Shown here: positions 24,561 to 46,269 of the stretch, piece by piece
Position numbering within the stretch: position 1 is the first letter of the stretch
Layout: the number at the start of each line of letters is the position of its first letter
From: Hanleya hanleyi
Lineage: Eukaryota; Mollusca; Polyplacophora; Lepidopleurida; Hanleyidae
Length of the DNA: 64,000 bases
Assembly (NCBI GenBank): GCA_036873755.1
Contig: JAVTVY010018675.1
Location: 1-64,000, forward strand
Direction of reading: 5' to 3'
Made by a program: the position numbers and the translations under genes
The notes under the pieces: model-generated
What the model was told of the DNA's origin: nothing
What the model saw: only the letters and a program-made list of their open reading frames with translations
The model's database searches: none

Positions 24561-25374
24561 TGTATATTGTACCAACCTGGAATTAAAAAGTTAAGCGGGA
24601 AAATGGTGTAAATGTATAGGGAAGCAATTGACCCGCATAACCAGTTGTTACCTATACCATAGGTATTCTTTATTACCATGACGACATGCATTATTAAGTG
24701 CCACATGCATCAGATAAAATATAACGCATTAAATGCCAGGTACAGTAACCAGCATTGCATTTATTGTAGCAATTAACTTAAAGGTTCTACCAAATGGTCC
24801 CCATACTTTTTTGATGCTGTTGTGAGATGTTATATTTGACATTTAATTGCAGTTGACTGTTTTTACGAATGGTCGAAGTTTAATATGAACAAACTTGAAA
24901 CCCTCCATCACCACGCCTGTTTGAAAATCGCAGACCATGAACCGCTGACTCATGATGTCGGCGTCTGATTACGATCATTTACAGTGAGCCTTGTAGCGAA
25001 TACTCTAGGCGACCAGTCCATTGTAATGCCAGCAACGTCACAAAGCTAAAACGTAACGCCTTTGATGGCTTCATACCAAATGTTGTGCAACAATCACAAT
25101 GGGACGTCCGAGACCACACAACCGACTACTCGATATTATACGATGTATCTTAATCATACTCTATTAAACGTCATTATAGGTTACTTCAATACTTTTTTTA
25201 TTGCATCTGTGTTTTATTGTGTTAAAAAATTCAATTTGACATTTTTCATAGAAAAAAATATCAACTTGTTCTCTCACAGTTTCTCTGTGTGTTTTCATGC
25301 AAAGTGTGCAAGGAGTATTAATGGTATACATGTAGAACCAGGAATTCTTAAGCGATAGTCCCATGCAGAAGGTT
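24561..25374. other. Intergenic DNA, no gene recognised
   Basis: AT-rich; no domain, RNA gene or splice-framed exon seen. Confidence 0.35.
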
Positions 25375-25770
25375 ATGGCAGACCTATCAACCCTCACGCA
25401 TTCGGCGTGAGACTCACGCATTTGGCATCTGTCTCACGCTCTCACGCAGCTATATCAAAATCTCACGCATCTTGGCATTTTTGTGAAATTATTTCTAAAA
25501 TAAGCAAGAATCCTTCAAAATTGCTCCAGTTTGCAGAAAAAGGAGTCAGTAATTTCAAAATTTTCCTAGACTTGGTTGTAAAGTATCCATTTCTAGCCTC
25601 TCGTGAAGGATGAAATGTTTAATAGTAGGCTGTTATATGAAACAAAATGCGAAAAATTGTATGAAATGACGCCTCGAAATTCTCATTTTTTCGGGTCTCA
25701 TATCGCCGGGGCGGATATACTCAAATCTCACGCCTTGGCAAAAGTATAACTTGAGAGGTCTGTTATGGGG
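25375..25770. mobile_element. CTCACGCATT repeat family, copy 2
   Basis: The left end reads AGACCTATCAACCCTCACGC and the right end CTTGAGAGGTCTGTT. The short inverted terminus AGACCTNTCAA is shared with 10946-11664. Four CTCACGC words fall within 80 bp of the left end. No coding capacity is recognised. Confidence 0.55.
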
Positions 25771-28770
25771 TGCTATGAAATTGCAGAGTTTAGGTGCACA
25801 TGTACATTTTAATACCTTTTTTGTGTTCAAATATATTGTATGTACTAGATGTTGGGTTGAGTTTGACCTGACTGATGCAATACCCATACCCTCCAACCCA
25901 AAGAAGTAGCTCAAGATTTTACTGTGGCCTGAGGCTGGTGTGACCTACTCCCATTAAAAGTAGGTCACAATGGGATACAGCTAATAATAGTTCTAGCATC
26001 TCATAGGGAGGCACCAGTAAATCTATTGATTGTTCATGTTAATAATCCTTGAAATATATGAATGATTGTACATGTATGTGAGAGGTTGCTGCCGGTAATA
26101 TAAACCTGTAATTTTCACAGCTGTTAGTTTGCCTTTCTGCAGTGAACCTTTTCCTAACATTTTAGCCTCCCTCTCACATTTAGCCCACCTTTATGAATCA
26201 AGGTGAGGACAGGTATAGGGTCATCAGGGTCATGTTGTATCCCATTTGCGTACACTTCGCCATCCATAAGATGGCTTGCGAATCGTGTGTCTCCATTATC
26301 GCGGAGCGATATCCGGTGTTTTACCGGATTCTGTTCGGCCTTCATCCGGCGGAGAACAGACTCGAAAACTCTGATAAATTACAGGTTTTCATACATACTT
26401 CGGAAACAGATATTGCCTGGGCTTACAAAATATATAGGTATGAATAACTTTCGTATTATCCAAGAGGTGTGGTAGATCTGTAATTTTGAACAAGTAGATT
26501 ATCACATGATTCGAAAATGGCGTCTTACGTTGGGGTTACGTCGGTAGACTTTAGCGGATTGGCTGACGAAGTCACGTGGTATTGATTTCTGAAAATTCCC
26601 TCTTGCAATTGCCGAAAGTAGTCTGAAATGGATACACACGATCCCAGGGTCAGTCTTACCGCGTATAGATGACCGAAATGGTTACAGGTTGGTTGTATCC
26701 ATGTCCACACCTGCAGGTTATCAGGAAAATCTCTTTGTTGAGTCAGGGCTTGAAATTAACACCTGCCCACCTGTCCAGTACTTTCTGCATGAGACCTGGA
26801 GAAGGGTAGGAAATAAGTGAGTTAAGCAAAATTTACAAAAGTACATGTAATTCATTTCTGCTGAAAACCTTTCAAACTGAATGCAGGAAACTGCAAAGAG
26901 ATTAACTAATGCTTTATTAATGAGACCCAAGTTAAACTAATCAGATCTCCGTTTACTGGAAGAGTATAACATTTTTTTTCGTATTCATGAAACATTATTT
27001 ACAAAACACAAAAGCAACAGTATTATTTTGTATCATTAGTGCGTTCAGGCAACTGATTTTTGTTTTGTTTGTTTTTTTGAGTTAAGCTCTGGACTCGCTA
27101 CTGGGAATTTATAATGGTTGGTTTTGCCCACGTAGCCTTTGACAAAACCGAAGAATGCATGACACATTTATACATCAATGTAATCGACTTTACTAAAATA
27201 TACTTTCGGCTACTGATGATAAATTTATGTTTCAGGTCGATACTTTTTGTTACATTTGCATTTTAATTTGCAGGTACTTTGTTCTCTTTTCCCTACTACA
27301 TGTATGCATATCTATACATTTGATTCACTTATGAGATGAATCTATTCAAGAGCGTTACTATTGTATCTAAACAAAATAACAGATTTATTACATAATTGCC
27401 ACATATATCGACTTTGTTAATATTTTTTGCATCCAGGCAACTGTTGGTAGGAGACCGGTAGAATTTTTTTTTTTTTTTACCTGTCACCAGAGATGAGTAT
27501 TTTGTTTCCAAAGATTTCAACCCCTGCTTGAGCTCTAGCTACATTGTAGTCAAAGAAATGAGTTGAGTTGAACACCATACTCACATTTTGGCAATATCCA
27601 AAATTAGCTTACAGTAGGCAGTCTTGTAGCGAATTACACAGTTACATGAACTTTTAAATACAAAAGTAACAAAAACAACTCTGTCATTAATAGTAACTGA
27701 AAGTATATTATACTAAAGTCAATTACATTGTTACAAGAATATCAAAATAGTAACAAAATGTATTAATTGATCTTCAGCAAGTATTACCAAAACTGATCAC
27801 AGTTTAGTATTGGGCTGTTACTTTTGTCAAATCATGGTTGAACATTAAATGGAATAGTAGGTGCCGTTATCTGACATACCAGCTGACCCTAGCAAATATT
27901 GTGCACTTTCTACCTGCACCAACTTATTCCTTATAGTGTATGGTGTTTACGCATGACATGGTTTTGTAAAATGTACCTGCGACACAAGGCTATATTTTAT
28001 GAATAACAACAACTTTTATTGCTCCGGTCACTCGGGTGCTGACCTTTCAGAAGTTGTCATCCATAAAATACATGTAGCCTTGTGTTGTGTACATGTATGC
28101 CCACTTCTAAATAACTTTCAAAGAAAAAAATGTACCTGGCTCAAGACCTCGAAATAACCAAAGTAATCAGCAATTGCCGAGGCGGAAGCAAAATCATTTA
28201 ACCTCAGCTAATTTTGATTATTTCACTGTTCCAAATATTTGCTGAGGAGAGTTTTTTTTTTGCCATGCTTTATTAACATAAGACAGTGACACTAGTTTTG
28301 TGAATGAACAATAAATCTATTGACAACTGGTAAAAATTCTACATATTGCCATATACTATCTGTACACTTGCATTGTAATAAAAATTAATAACATGTTGAC
28401 ATCACGGCATGCATTGCTTTGTCAGTTTCTACTGTTGCTTTGAAGCATGTCCAGTGAGGTCAAGCATTCAGCATGCATTTGCCCACAACTTGAACATGTG
28501 AGCGGCATGAACAAGATGATGCAATATTTTGGCTGTCAAAAATTCAGTGCCACAGTCCCTCAGATCCCAGCCAGCATCCACACTGTACACACACTTCTCT
28601 CTATTGTTCTTGGATTATAGCTGGATGGAATGGGGATTAGCAAACTTGGACTACAGTATAGAAATATTATATCACCTGTTCTGGTGCTGTTATTTCAGGC
28701 AGGTGTCAGGGCTGTAGTGTTAATCAACTGAGTGTTCAAGTGTTTGATCAAGTGCAAAGAGTCTTTGGTC
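25771..28770. other. Intergenic DNA upstream of HDHD5, no gene recognised
   Basis: Positions 26150-26720 are less AT-rich, with a CACGTG E-box at about 26573 and a nearby ATTGGCTG CCAAT-type box, which could be a promoter. No adjacent exon is recognised. The rest has T and A runs and no gene signal. Confidence 0.35.
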
Positions 28771-28780
28771 AGTCTCCAAT

Positions 28781-28787
28781 ATATAAA
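28781..28787 (+). promoter_or_regulatory. Possible TATA box of HDHD5
   Basis: ATATAAA lies 36 bp upstream of the chosen HDHD5 start codon. If used, the 5' leader would be very short. An alternative is an upstream TATA-less start. Weak call. Confidence 0.2.
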
Positions 28788-28822
28788 CTGCATCAACTGT
28801 GCATATTGGTCAGTGTGGGACA

Positions 28823-37214
<8,392 letters not shown>

Positions 37215-39311
37215 TAGTGTCTGCGGGTTAGCGTTTAATGATATACAAGTATGATTGTGTAGTTTGATTTCCTCCCAGTCTTTCTAGGGTTTGGGACAGT
37301 GCAAATCTGTACAGTTAGGAGGGACAGTGCATATTTGTATAGTCAGTTGCACATCTGTACAGTTAGCTGCATATGTGTACAGTTAGCTGCATATATGTAC
37401 ATTTAGCTGCATATCTGTACAGTTAGTTGCATATCTGTACAGTCAGTTGGTCTTGTACATAGTGTGAGCCACATACACCTGTACTATATATACCCACTGT
37501 CTAACAGAGGGTTATGTGAGGACTTTACTGGATATTACGATGTACTTTTATATTGGACCTCTTTACACATGCAGATATATCGGACGTATCATTGTATAAA
37601 GTAAATAGTATACATGTGCTATATATGAGGTGTTTTCTGCCCATTATATGAGGTGTGTCTTACTGTAAAGTTTTCGATGTACAAGGCATTTGATATATTC
37701 TAGAGATATTGGTTTGTCCAACAGTATTTTACTATGTAGGCCCTTATCGTTCATATTCATGTACATTTGAGTGTCTGGGACTACGTCGTAGGTGTCGGTG
37801 TGCATATCCATTTTGATAGAATATACTGTTAACTCATACTTAAAGTTGGTGTACTCGAGAGCCATTCGTATATCTGTTGCAGTTAGATGTAGCTTTATAC
37901 TCTTTACCATGTTTTGTGTCTGAAGGAAAACGCCAAAGTTATATAGTGATCATGATAAGTTAGTAATATGAGCAAATTTGGGGTGAAGTATCCGAGGTCA
38001 GTCGAAGCGGAATCTGAAACCTATACTGATATGTCCTCTTTATATAAAGTTGAACATGTCATAATCAGTGGCGATACCGTAGCAATTTAGGAGGTTGGTT
38101 CAATAATGACGACACAAATGTCCAGAACTTGTCCCGGCACCGGTATTTAATGTCATGGTGAATGAATGAAAGTTCTCAGTTAACGTAGCTATCTAACAAT
38201 TTATCATTGATTCACATCCTGTTAGTGAAGTTATTAGAGAACTTAAGCATAGTTGTCGTCGGTGTAAGGGGTTGGGGGGGGGGGGGGTGGAGGGGTGATT
38301 GTGAGAACGATTGCATGTCAACTCAAAACAAATATAACTTTCCCATGTTGGATTGGACACTTTCAGGCCCTCTTATAATTAAATTTGAGAAATGCCCCCC
38401 CTCTCAATAAATCCTGGCAGCGCCCATGCACTGTAGACCGATTCCTGCATAATTTAGAACAAGCCATGACACATGATTTTGTGAATTGTTGTGTTAACCT
38501 ATTTTCCTCTCACGTTCTAGGTCTTTCATTTGCTGTTATTTGGTGTTGCTTGTCTGTTAAGAGTTAGTTAATATATTTCTGTTGAGCCTTGTGTTAATTT
38601 GTCTGACAGTCATGCAGGTGCGGTGGCTGTTGTGAATGGTGCATTACTGGTACATATATGTATTTTATGTGAGTTACGGTTGTGACCTGTTCCTGTCTCT
38701 GCCCCTGTTGTTTTACTCGTTCTAAATTGACACTTTGTCCTCTTGTTGAAAGAATAGGGGAAATCTTGCCATGGTTAGTTAAACGTGTTTTTCTCAATAT
38801 TTCCTGTTAGCAACCACAGATTTCACTCCACAAACATCTGTCTACCTCACGTCTCTGCATATATGGTGATACAGTATGCTCTATTCTGCAAGCATGAGCA
38901 GATTTCGGACGCCTGAACGGTTAGGAAAACCTACGTGTTCCTCTCTAAACTGGAGGTAAAAAAGCTTGCTCTTGCATACCGATTAATAACTTTTGATTCA
39001 TTCATCATCACACGTCAAAATCTCTTGGTGAAATAGCATGTCGTAACAGTAATTTTCCAGTGATACCACAGTTAAATTGTGGATGGGCAAAAACATTTAT
39101 TGTATATAGTCAGTCAGGGGACAAACTTTTACATCTTGAAGTAAACAAGAAAATTCACTTGACAAGAGTGATTGCTGACCATCAACATTCACTGGTCCAA
39201 GTGATAACAAAAATTGTCCTCTATTGCCACTTACGATCCCCACCTCTCTACGCCCACTGATGTCTATCAATGACAAACTTGTTCTCGCACTGCCTCGAGA
39301 TTACCACAGTT
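37215..39311 (+). other. Probable HDHD5 3' untranslated region and flank
   Basis: No new gene is seen. The stretch immediately follows the HDHD5 stop and is AT-rich. A G run lies near 38274-38287. No consensus AATAAA was noted close to the stop. Confidence 0.4.
37305..37447. repeat. Short tandem repeat in HDHD5 3' UTR
   Basis: About seven units of 18-20 bp built from GTACAGTTAGCTGCATATNT run in tandem, just after the coding end of HDHD5. Confidence 0.75.
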
Positions 39312-39312
39312 C

Positions 39313-39721
39313 ATCGATGCATCTTCATTTCCAAGTCGACTTCTCCGTTACCACTTTGAAGTAGCCTTGACAAATCGGGTCACTAGATTTGTTCAAAAGA
39401 ATTTATAAATAGACACAAAATGTTATTTTCCTCAAATCAATTTGAATTTTCGAAATGGGCTGTATGAGTGGGCTATTAATTGGCTGTTCTATGTATCTGG
39501 CCAAACCTACCACCATTAGGAAAACACACAGCTACCGAGAGACATGCGTACGTCGCCCTACACACAGTCGTCGGGTAGGTTCTGATTGGCTCATCTCTGG
39601 ATTGTAGGTGAAATTTATGCCTCGGGTTTTGCAAAACTAAAGGTGGTGAGATCAATCAAGGGCTAACTGGAAGTGTAAACAGAGAAGTAGACTTGGGTAC
39701 GGTATGAAGATGCATCGATGG
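39313..39721. mobile_element. MITE with CATCGATGCATCTTCAT ends
   Basis: CATCGATGCATCTTCAT at about 39313 and its inverse ATGAAGATGCATCGATG at about 39705 bound a 410 bp element. CCAAGTCGACTTCTC and the near-inverse GAGAAGTAGACTTGG extend the arms. Non-coding. Confidence 0.7.
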
Positions 39722-39908
39722 TACTGTCTGTCTATATATTTGTCTCCTTATGGAATGTCTATTCTATTCAGAGATCCAACATTAAAATCCTGTTTCCGTT
39801 GACAGTACTAGTTGACGTGGCCATCTTTGAGAAATATATTCGTTATATTTAATGGTGTATGTGATAGACATGAACATGTGTTCAGTAATCAATTTTACAT
39901 GTAGACGT

Positions 39909-39914
39909 AATAAA
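39909..39914 (+). terminator. Candidate poly(A) signal for HDHD5
   Basis: AATAAA, about 2.7 kb past the stop codon. No transcript evidence, and the 3' UTR would include the MITE at 39313. Confidence 0.2.
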
Positions 39915-40039
39915 CTGTTTTAACTCCTGTCCAATGTCATATGAACATAGCATGTATATGGTCCATTCGTTGCTGTGAATGTGAAGTGTTGTTTTTACCA
40001 GGCACGGTTGTTATTTTATGTTGTTCAGTCCCTTTTGTG

Positions 40040-40471
40040 TCTAAAGGTGGAAAGCAAAGGTTTTTACATTCTCTTTTATATATTGGTTGAATAATGACAG
40101 AAATATTGGTCTATCTACATCGCTTGGTTTAATTTGAAGTAGTTTGTCGGCTAGAAGCTTTTAAAGGGCTTGTACCCCAAGCCTAGCTAATTTCAGATTT
40201 GCAAACCATCGTTGTTTATCTTTCTTGCTATATGTCATTCAGCCTCCCGAAGACTGAACATTTCAAGTATTGACGTCCGTCCAAGTGCTCTGATGTGACG
40301 TCTCAAACCAGCGTAAAACAAGAGCAGATAAGCGATGCGGATTTCAGCTGCTTGGAGACCAAATACTCCAGAGAAAACCCCAAAATGTAAATAGGCTGAT
40401 ATTTTCATCATTAACTAACCAGTGAAGAGCATAAAAATGAAAATCTGAAAATCTTTGCATTTCATCTTTAA
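40040..40471. mobile_element. TTAA-type element family T3, copy 1
   Basis: It is collinear with 44128-44625 (GCAAAGGTTTTTA near the left end, CAGATAAGCGATGCGGATTT in the body, TTTGCATTTCATCTTTAA at the right end). The left TTAA has decayed to CTAA. No protein. Confidence 0.75.
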
Positions 40472-43400
40472 TATTTTTATCGCATATATACATGTAGTGC
40501 ATTCTATTCTCGTTGCTTGTACATGTATGTTTGAGATTTATGTTTTAATGCTGCAGTATTCGGCAGTGTCAGACTGTGGCGTACTAGTTAATCGTATCCA
40601 TTGTGATTTTTTAAAGACTTTCGTGCTTTAGGCTTTCAAAAAATCACACTTAGATATCATGTGTAGCTATAGTTAAACAGAAGATTGCTAGGTGTATGAA
40701 TTATAAAGTTTTGAATCATCAATTTATGAAAATAATTTGTGTAAATATTCGAGAATGAGTCCACATTTGAAAGTAAAATGAAAATGAACTGTTAGTACAT
40801 CTCCACAAATTCATACCTGTCCTTGCTTGGCTTAAGTCCATGAAAGGAGCATAATTCATTAAGGCAGAGAGAACGTAAGGACGAAAACAATGACCCAATC
40901 ATCTTATGGTCATGAGATAATAACGGCAATGAATATTACCAGGAGTTTTCATTAACTTCTGATATTACTGATATTCCATGAGGTATTACTGGAATATCAT
41001 GGACAAACACTGGGACTATCCAAAACTTGACGCTGTGCAATCCGATGGTCAGAAGTTATCTCCCTTTATTTAGAGGGATAACTATAGATGCACCAGCATC
41101 ACCATATTAAAATCTGTTCTGTGTGATTCTGAAATCTAGACGATGTGTTGGTATGGTACTATACTCGTCTGAATCGTGATCATATTATGTTCATAAAGAT
41201 TTTGAGAATTTGGAATCTCAGAACATAGGTGATTATACATATGCTCTCATAACAGTGAATCTCATTCTTGCTGGAATTGAAATGTTTCTGGTACCATACA
41301 TCTGACAGCTGTACAAATGTGTACAGGAATATCCCTTCAAGCTATAATGATGGTATAATTATTATGAAGATGACTTCAAGTTGGTATAATATTTTACCCG
41401 AAGAGACATTCTGTTTTCATTCCTACCATAGTACTTATTCCTAAATTTAATCAGCATATTTGTCTATTTTGATTTCGATTACCAGATGCCAAATAGTGTC
41501 GAGTCACAGCTTGGCCTGTGTATTCCAGACAGCTGTTAAGCTCAGCGGAGTAATTTATGTATCTATTTTTATCTCTTCTTAAATTGGAATAACGGTTCTG
41601 TACCAATTTTAAATACTGTTACATATTGATTTTGTATTATCTTGTGTATAAACCTTAATCGTCTTTTCATCTCGATATTCATGTTTATCTATAAAGTGTG
41701 TTGGTAAGACCCTTTTTTTTTTAGTTTGACGTCCACACCGAAAAATCATTTCGATCAATTAAAATAATTTCAAATTTAAGTTGGTAGAGGGAAAGAAAAT
41801 AATATTGATAAGATCAGTTTTTTTCAAATTTATTTCCAGAATTTGAAACAAATTTAAATTCATATTTTTTTATTACATACTTTGAAGAATGAATTATGAT
41901 ATTTGGTCTGAAATAATACCTACTTTACTGTAGCCCACTGAATGCTCACCAATAATAAACAACCACAATCAAGCATCACGTTCCTTGTTCAAATGATAGT
42001 TCTCTTCAATAAGATAAGTCATCTTTTATTTTTATTCCCGTCTCCGAAGTTGTCCGACATCTGAACATAAAAATCCAGTAAACCAACTAATGAAAAGTAC
42101 CGGTAGTGAAACAAAAGCAATCATTGCATTGTGACTGGGAATCTCGTGCGTAATAATTAATCTACTGTTGGCATGGAATTAGAATCCATGGCAACAGACT
42201 GGCAACTCCTGTAGGTAGCCTTGTGGGTAATTTTGGCTAACAGAAGCCAAATTTGGCTGCAGAGCAAAATCTCAGACCTGTGTTGTGCATAATGGGTATA
42301 GCCAGAAGCTAATGAACTAGAAGTGTGCATCATCAGATTGGACTAGCTAGACGGCACTGGCACTCTTCAGTCTACACCACTACTCTTGTACAGCTAGCGC
42401 TTACACGTACAAGATGGAAAGCAAAGTCGCCATGCGGAGGATCCGGGGCGAGACTAATTATGTACATTTCATAGGCCGAGTATTCAAATTCCAGCATCAG
42501 CTCATCTCCCATGATACAATATTGGATTTTTGTTTTGAATCTGCGCGAACATGACCTGTACCAATCTTGGGGCGAAACTAAGTCACTTCGTGTGTTATAA
42601 GCAGAGAAGCGGTGGCCAATGCATTTTAGCTATAGTCTCGGGCAAGGATGCAGATTTCAAGTTCGTTTACTTCTGATAGAACCTAACTGATATCATACTT
42701 GGGGCTTTTGTTTGGTAAAATAGATTTTTGCCACAATATTGCTTTGGGGACATCGAAAAACTAATTGCTCTCATGCCTGAAAATGTTAGTTGGATCCTTA
42801 CATCATGTACAAGTGCAGTTTCTAGGAGTTTCGAACTGATAATTTTGCCTAGGACTTGCACAATACAGACAGTGAATGGACATTCCAATCCTGGATGTTG
42901 ATAGACTCACTGGGCCAGAAAGGTTTGAAATGGACAGAACGGAAGTGGTAATACTGGCAGCTGATTGGCTACATTGTATAACGGATTGTACTTGTGTGTT
43001 GAAAGCTTTGAGATTTGACGACACTCTGTGACGTGTTGTCGTGATAACATATATCAGGGTTCCGATTTGCCAACTGCGTTAATATTCCACGAAGGTGAAT
43101 CTTTGTATAAATCCGGTGAGAATTGTACATGTGTATGTAGAAGATTCGATGATAGATTGAGAATAAGGCCATATCAATTTTATTGTTTGTTTTACTGGCA
43201 GTATCATTTAATTATTTTTTTTCAAGACTGGAAGTGAGAATAAAATAAATAATAAATAAATAGACCAGACGATCTACCCACAGAAAGAATGGGCGAATTT
43301 CAAATGTCCAGTTTACTGTTATTTTTATTATTACCACCAATCTTTAAAAAAAATAATAATAATAAAATTGGTGTGGCCAAACAATGTACAAAGTTGTTTA

Positions 43401-43552
43401 TATAGCTGAAGTCTACAGCTGGCATTACGAAAATGCTGGACATTTCAGTGGGAATGTGTGATATTCTATGTATGAATTATACTGAGATTTGCACCAGTTG
43501 ATTAAGTTGTAGTGTTTGATAGACAATAGGAGTGTCAGAGTTTATGGTGATT
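40472..43552. other. Intergenic DNA, no gene recognised
   Basis: This is a long AT-rich stretch between the convergent genes. Overlapping short - strand frames at 42667-43172 show no domain. No RNA gene is recognised. Confidence 0.4.
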
Positions 43553-43660
43553 TATCAAATAATTCACTCACAGGAATTGAGTTATCCCAGCCCAAAATAA
43601 TTTGGGAGTTGATCAAATTTACTAGAATCGAAAGTTTATAGAAGGATGATACAAAAACAG
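43553..43660 (+). mobile_element. MITE family A, partial copy
   Basis: It contains AATTCACTCACAGGAATTGA and GTTGATCAAATTTACTAGAA, the left half of family A. The right half is missing or too diverged. Confidence 0.5.
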
Positions 43661-43761
43661 GACTTGTACAGTCAAACTTGCTTTTATGGCCACCTTTTAT
43701 TGAGCAACCACTGGTCTTTATGGACCACAGGGGGTTTCTATGTTAAATTACTTTTGTTAAT

Positions 43762-44742
43762 TTAAAGTGATTGTAAACCCTCAAGTAAAGTTTACATCAA
43801 ATGAAAGACCATTGGAAACAGTGTCTGAAAATAGTTCTCATTTTTTTTTTTTTTTTCAATTTTATTACACAGAGTAAACTGCAAATAAAGCATGGTATTC
43901 TATGGTGGTCTGTTGTGATCATATCTAGGTCCGGTGACATCACACTGCCTTAATACGTATATTTCAAACTTTGTATGCACTTTCTAATACTTGACTCAAA
44001 CTTAAGGTGTGTATACTTTGAGTTTCAACACAGACCCACTGTTCCAATGTGCATGTTTCACCAAAATCGATGAAAGTAAATGCAAGATTCAGATTGACTT
44101 GGTACTTAATGAGTTAACATACAAAAGTTAAAGGTGAAATGCAAAGGTTTTTAGATTCTCTTTTTCACATTTTATATAGGTTGAATAATGATAGAAATAC
44201 CAGTCTATCTACTTTACTTGGTTTAATTTGAATTATCTTGTTTGCTAGAATCTTTTAAAAAATTGGTACCCCTAGCACAGCTGAATTCAGATTTGCAAAA
44301 CCTCATCGCTTATCTTTCCTTGATTGTGACGTCACGTCAGACCAGCCGCCCGGAGACTGAACGTTACAAGTATTGACGCCCGGCCAGATGGTCTGATGTG
44401 ACGTCACAAACGAACGTCAAACAAGGGCAGATAAGCGATGCGGATTTAATTTCTGAAATCGGCCGGGCTTGAGATGCCAATTTTGAAGCACTTTTCAAAA
44501 GCTACCAGGAGACAAAATACTTCAAATAAAACCAAACAGAGTATTTGGGCTGATATTTCCATCATTAACTAGCCCGCGAAGAATATAAATAGGAAAATAT
44601 GAAAACCTTTGCATTTCACCTTTAAGTACTTTTTTCCCGGTAAGAAAAAATTGCATAAATGAAGTAAAAATTTATTTGGATACAGTTGAAATTTGTCTTT
44701 CCTTTGACCTTCACTTCGTCAGAGGGTTTACTATCGCTTTAA
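43762..44742. mobile_element. TTAA-bounded element family T4, with nested T3
   Basis: Ends are TTAAAGTGATTGTAAACCCT and AGGGTTTACTATCGCTTTAA. The first 20 bp resemble the T1 end at 15319 (TTAAAG-GA--GTAAAC-CT). A T3 element sits inside at 44128-44625. Sequence on both sides looks like one interrupted repeat (ATGGCCACCTTTTATTGAG before, CCCCAAAGTGGCCTC after). Confidence 0.7.
44128..44625. mobile_element. TTAA-bounded element family T3, copy 2
   Basis: TTAAAGGTGAAATGCAAAGG at the left and CCTTTGCATTTCACCTTTAA at the right are exact inverses. The body carries two TGACGTCA palindromes. It is inserted in T4, so it is the younger of the two here. Confidence 0.85.
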
Positions 44743-45539
44743 ACAACCTCCTGCCTTGGGGGACCCCTTTTTCTGTTTCCCCAAAGTGGCCTCTTACCGA
44801 ACTCCATAATATTCTACTACATTTCGACCATGTTTTCTACCATTTTGTCATCTTCATGTTTCGATCACGTGATAATTTCTGGGATGGAGGAATAGCACTT
44901 TCCTGTGATTTCAATAATTAAGAGTAATTCCATATATTTATACACTGGTGTGACCATGCAGGGTGTACGTCATTCAGTAGTCCGGATTACACTAAAATAA
45001 CACTAGTACAGGCGAATGGTCCCAGAAATGATCCAAGTAGTCAATTGCACATTAATTGTATAAATGCAATACTATGCAATGAGATTTTGGCTTAACTACA
45101 GCATTATATTGTGTTACTGTTTAATAAATTAAGTAGCATATGTTGGACAAAGCTGGATCGTCCGGATCATAGCTTCACCGATTCAACGGAAATGTGATCT
45201 CATAGTATCATGTGGATGCTAATTATTAGCGAGTTCATTACATTTGTTAACTAGGTTACACTTACGTAGCAGGAAAGAATAAATATTCCCGTGCTGTTTT
45301 CATTAGTCCAACTTCTGATGTGCATCTTAGAGACCACTTCTCAAAAGAGGAGAAATAAATTATTTATTATGACTACAATTATTGTTGTTGATATTTGTGC
45401 TCTTCACCTGTGGTTTATTCGGGTCTCCAAGGCCAGACTGATAACACAGACCGCTATTCTCGGCCAAGCTGTTGAAGAGTAGCAGACATTGAAGCATCAC
45501 TTGTTTCATCACATGGTTCATTTCCACAAGTCCAGGTAA
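44743..45539. other. Intergenic DNA, no gene recognised
   Basis: No coding or RNA-gene signal recognised. Confidence 0.35.
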
Positions 45540-45925
45540 ATCCTATATCCTTGCAGAGGGTTTATCTGGACTTTTTTTGGTGATTCAGAAGAGTTCTGGA
45601 GTCGATGCCTCTATCATACAATCTCGTACATTTCATCACCCGTGCTTGTTTTGAATCAGCATGTCGGTCTCCCAAGTCTGTGGTTTTTGCTTTGACTCCC
45701 GATGTCGATTTCAGCCCGACTTCAAAGTAGTTTGGCCAACAATTAAATTTGAATCTTTTACATCTCATACCTCCCAGCGGATTGGTGTAATCAGCTAGCT
45801 CAGCGCGTTTCCTGATTGGTTTGATGTAGAGGAAACCCCTCGATCTATTTATATCCAGAACTGGTATGGGTAAACTAACCAAGCCAGTGTGTATCGATCC
45901 CAACAGATCGATCGATACACTGGCT
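45540..45925. repeat. Dispersed repeat I, copy 1, ending in a hairpin
   Basis: It is an inverted relative of 51840-52185 (shared: TCGTACATTTCATC, GATGTCGATTTCAGCC, ATTTATATCCAGAACTG). It ends at 45882-45923 in a hairpin whose arms are CCAGTGTGTATCGATC and GATCGATACACTGG. The 113-codon - strand frame here is not matched by a frame in the other copy. Confidence 0.6.
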
Positions 45926-46194
45926 CGCGGGGATGCATATGGTTAGGCTGGAGGAGTAGCAATTCCCGAGTTGCACAATAATCAAGTTAATCCTTAAACA
46001 TCACAGAGCTGCACCGATAGGAACATCTGGTGCATTGTGACGGTCAGTTCATGGGGTGGTTTACCTGCTGAACTGATGTACATGTGATGAATATATCGTC
46101 AAATCACCCTACTGTTCCACGAAAGGACCATTAATCTTACATTTATTATAGTTTGGCAAGTTCGGGTCAAAAATAGTTCAGTTATCATCGATTA

Positions 46195-46256
46195 AATGAC
46201 TGAAATATAGTTGAAAGCGACGTTAAATCATATTCACTCACTCACCCACTCGATTA
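46195..46256 (+). mobile_element. SINE tail fragment
   Basis: ATGACTGAAATATAGTTGAA, GCGACGTTAAATCATATTC and CACTCACTCACCCACTCG match the common SINE 3' end. No head is present. Confidence 0.7.
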
Positions 46257-46269
46257 AAAATATTTCCAA

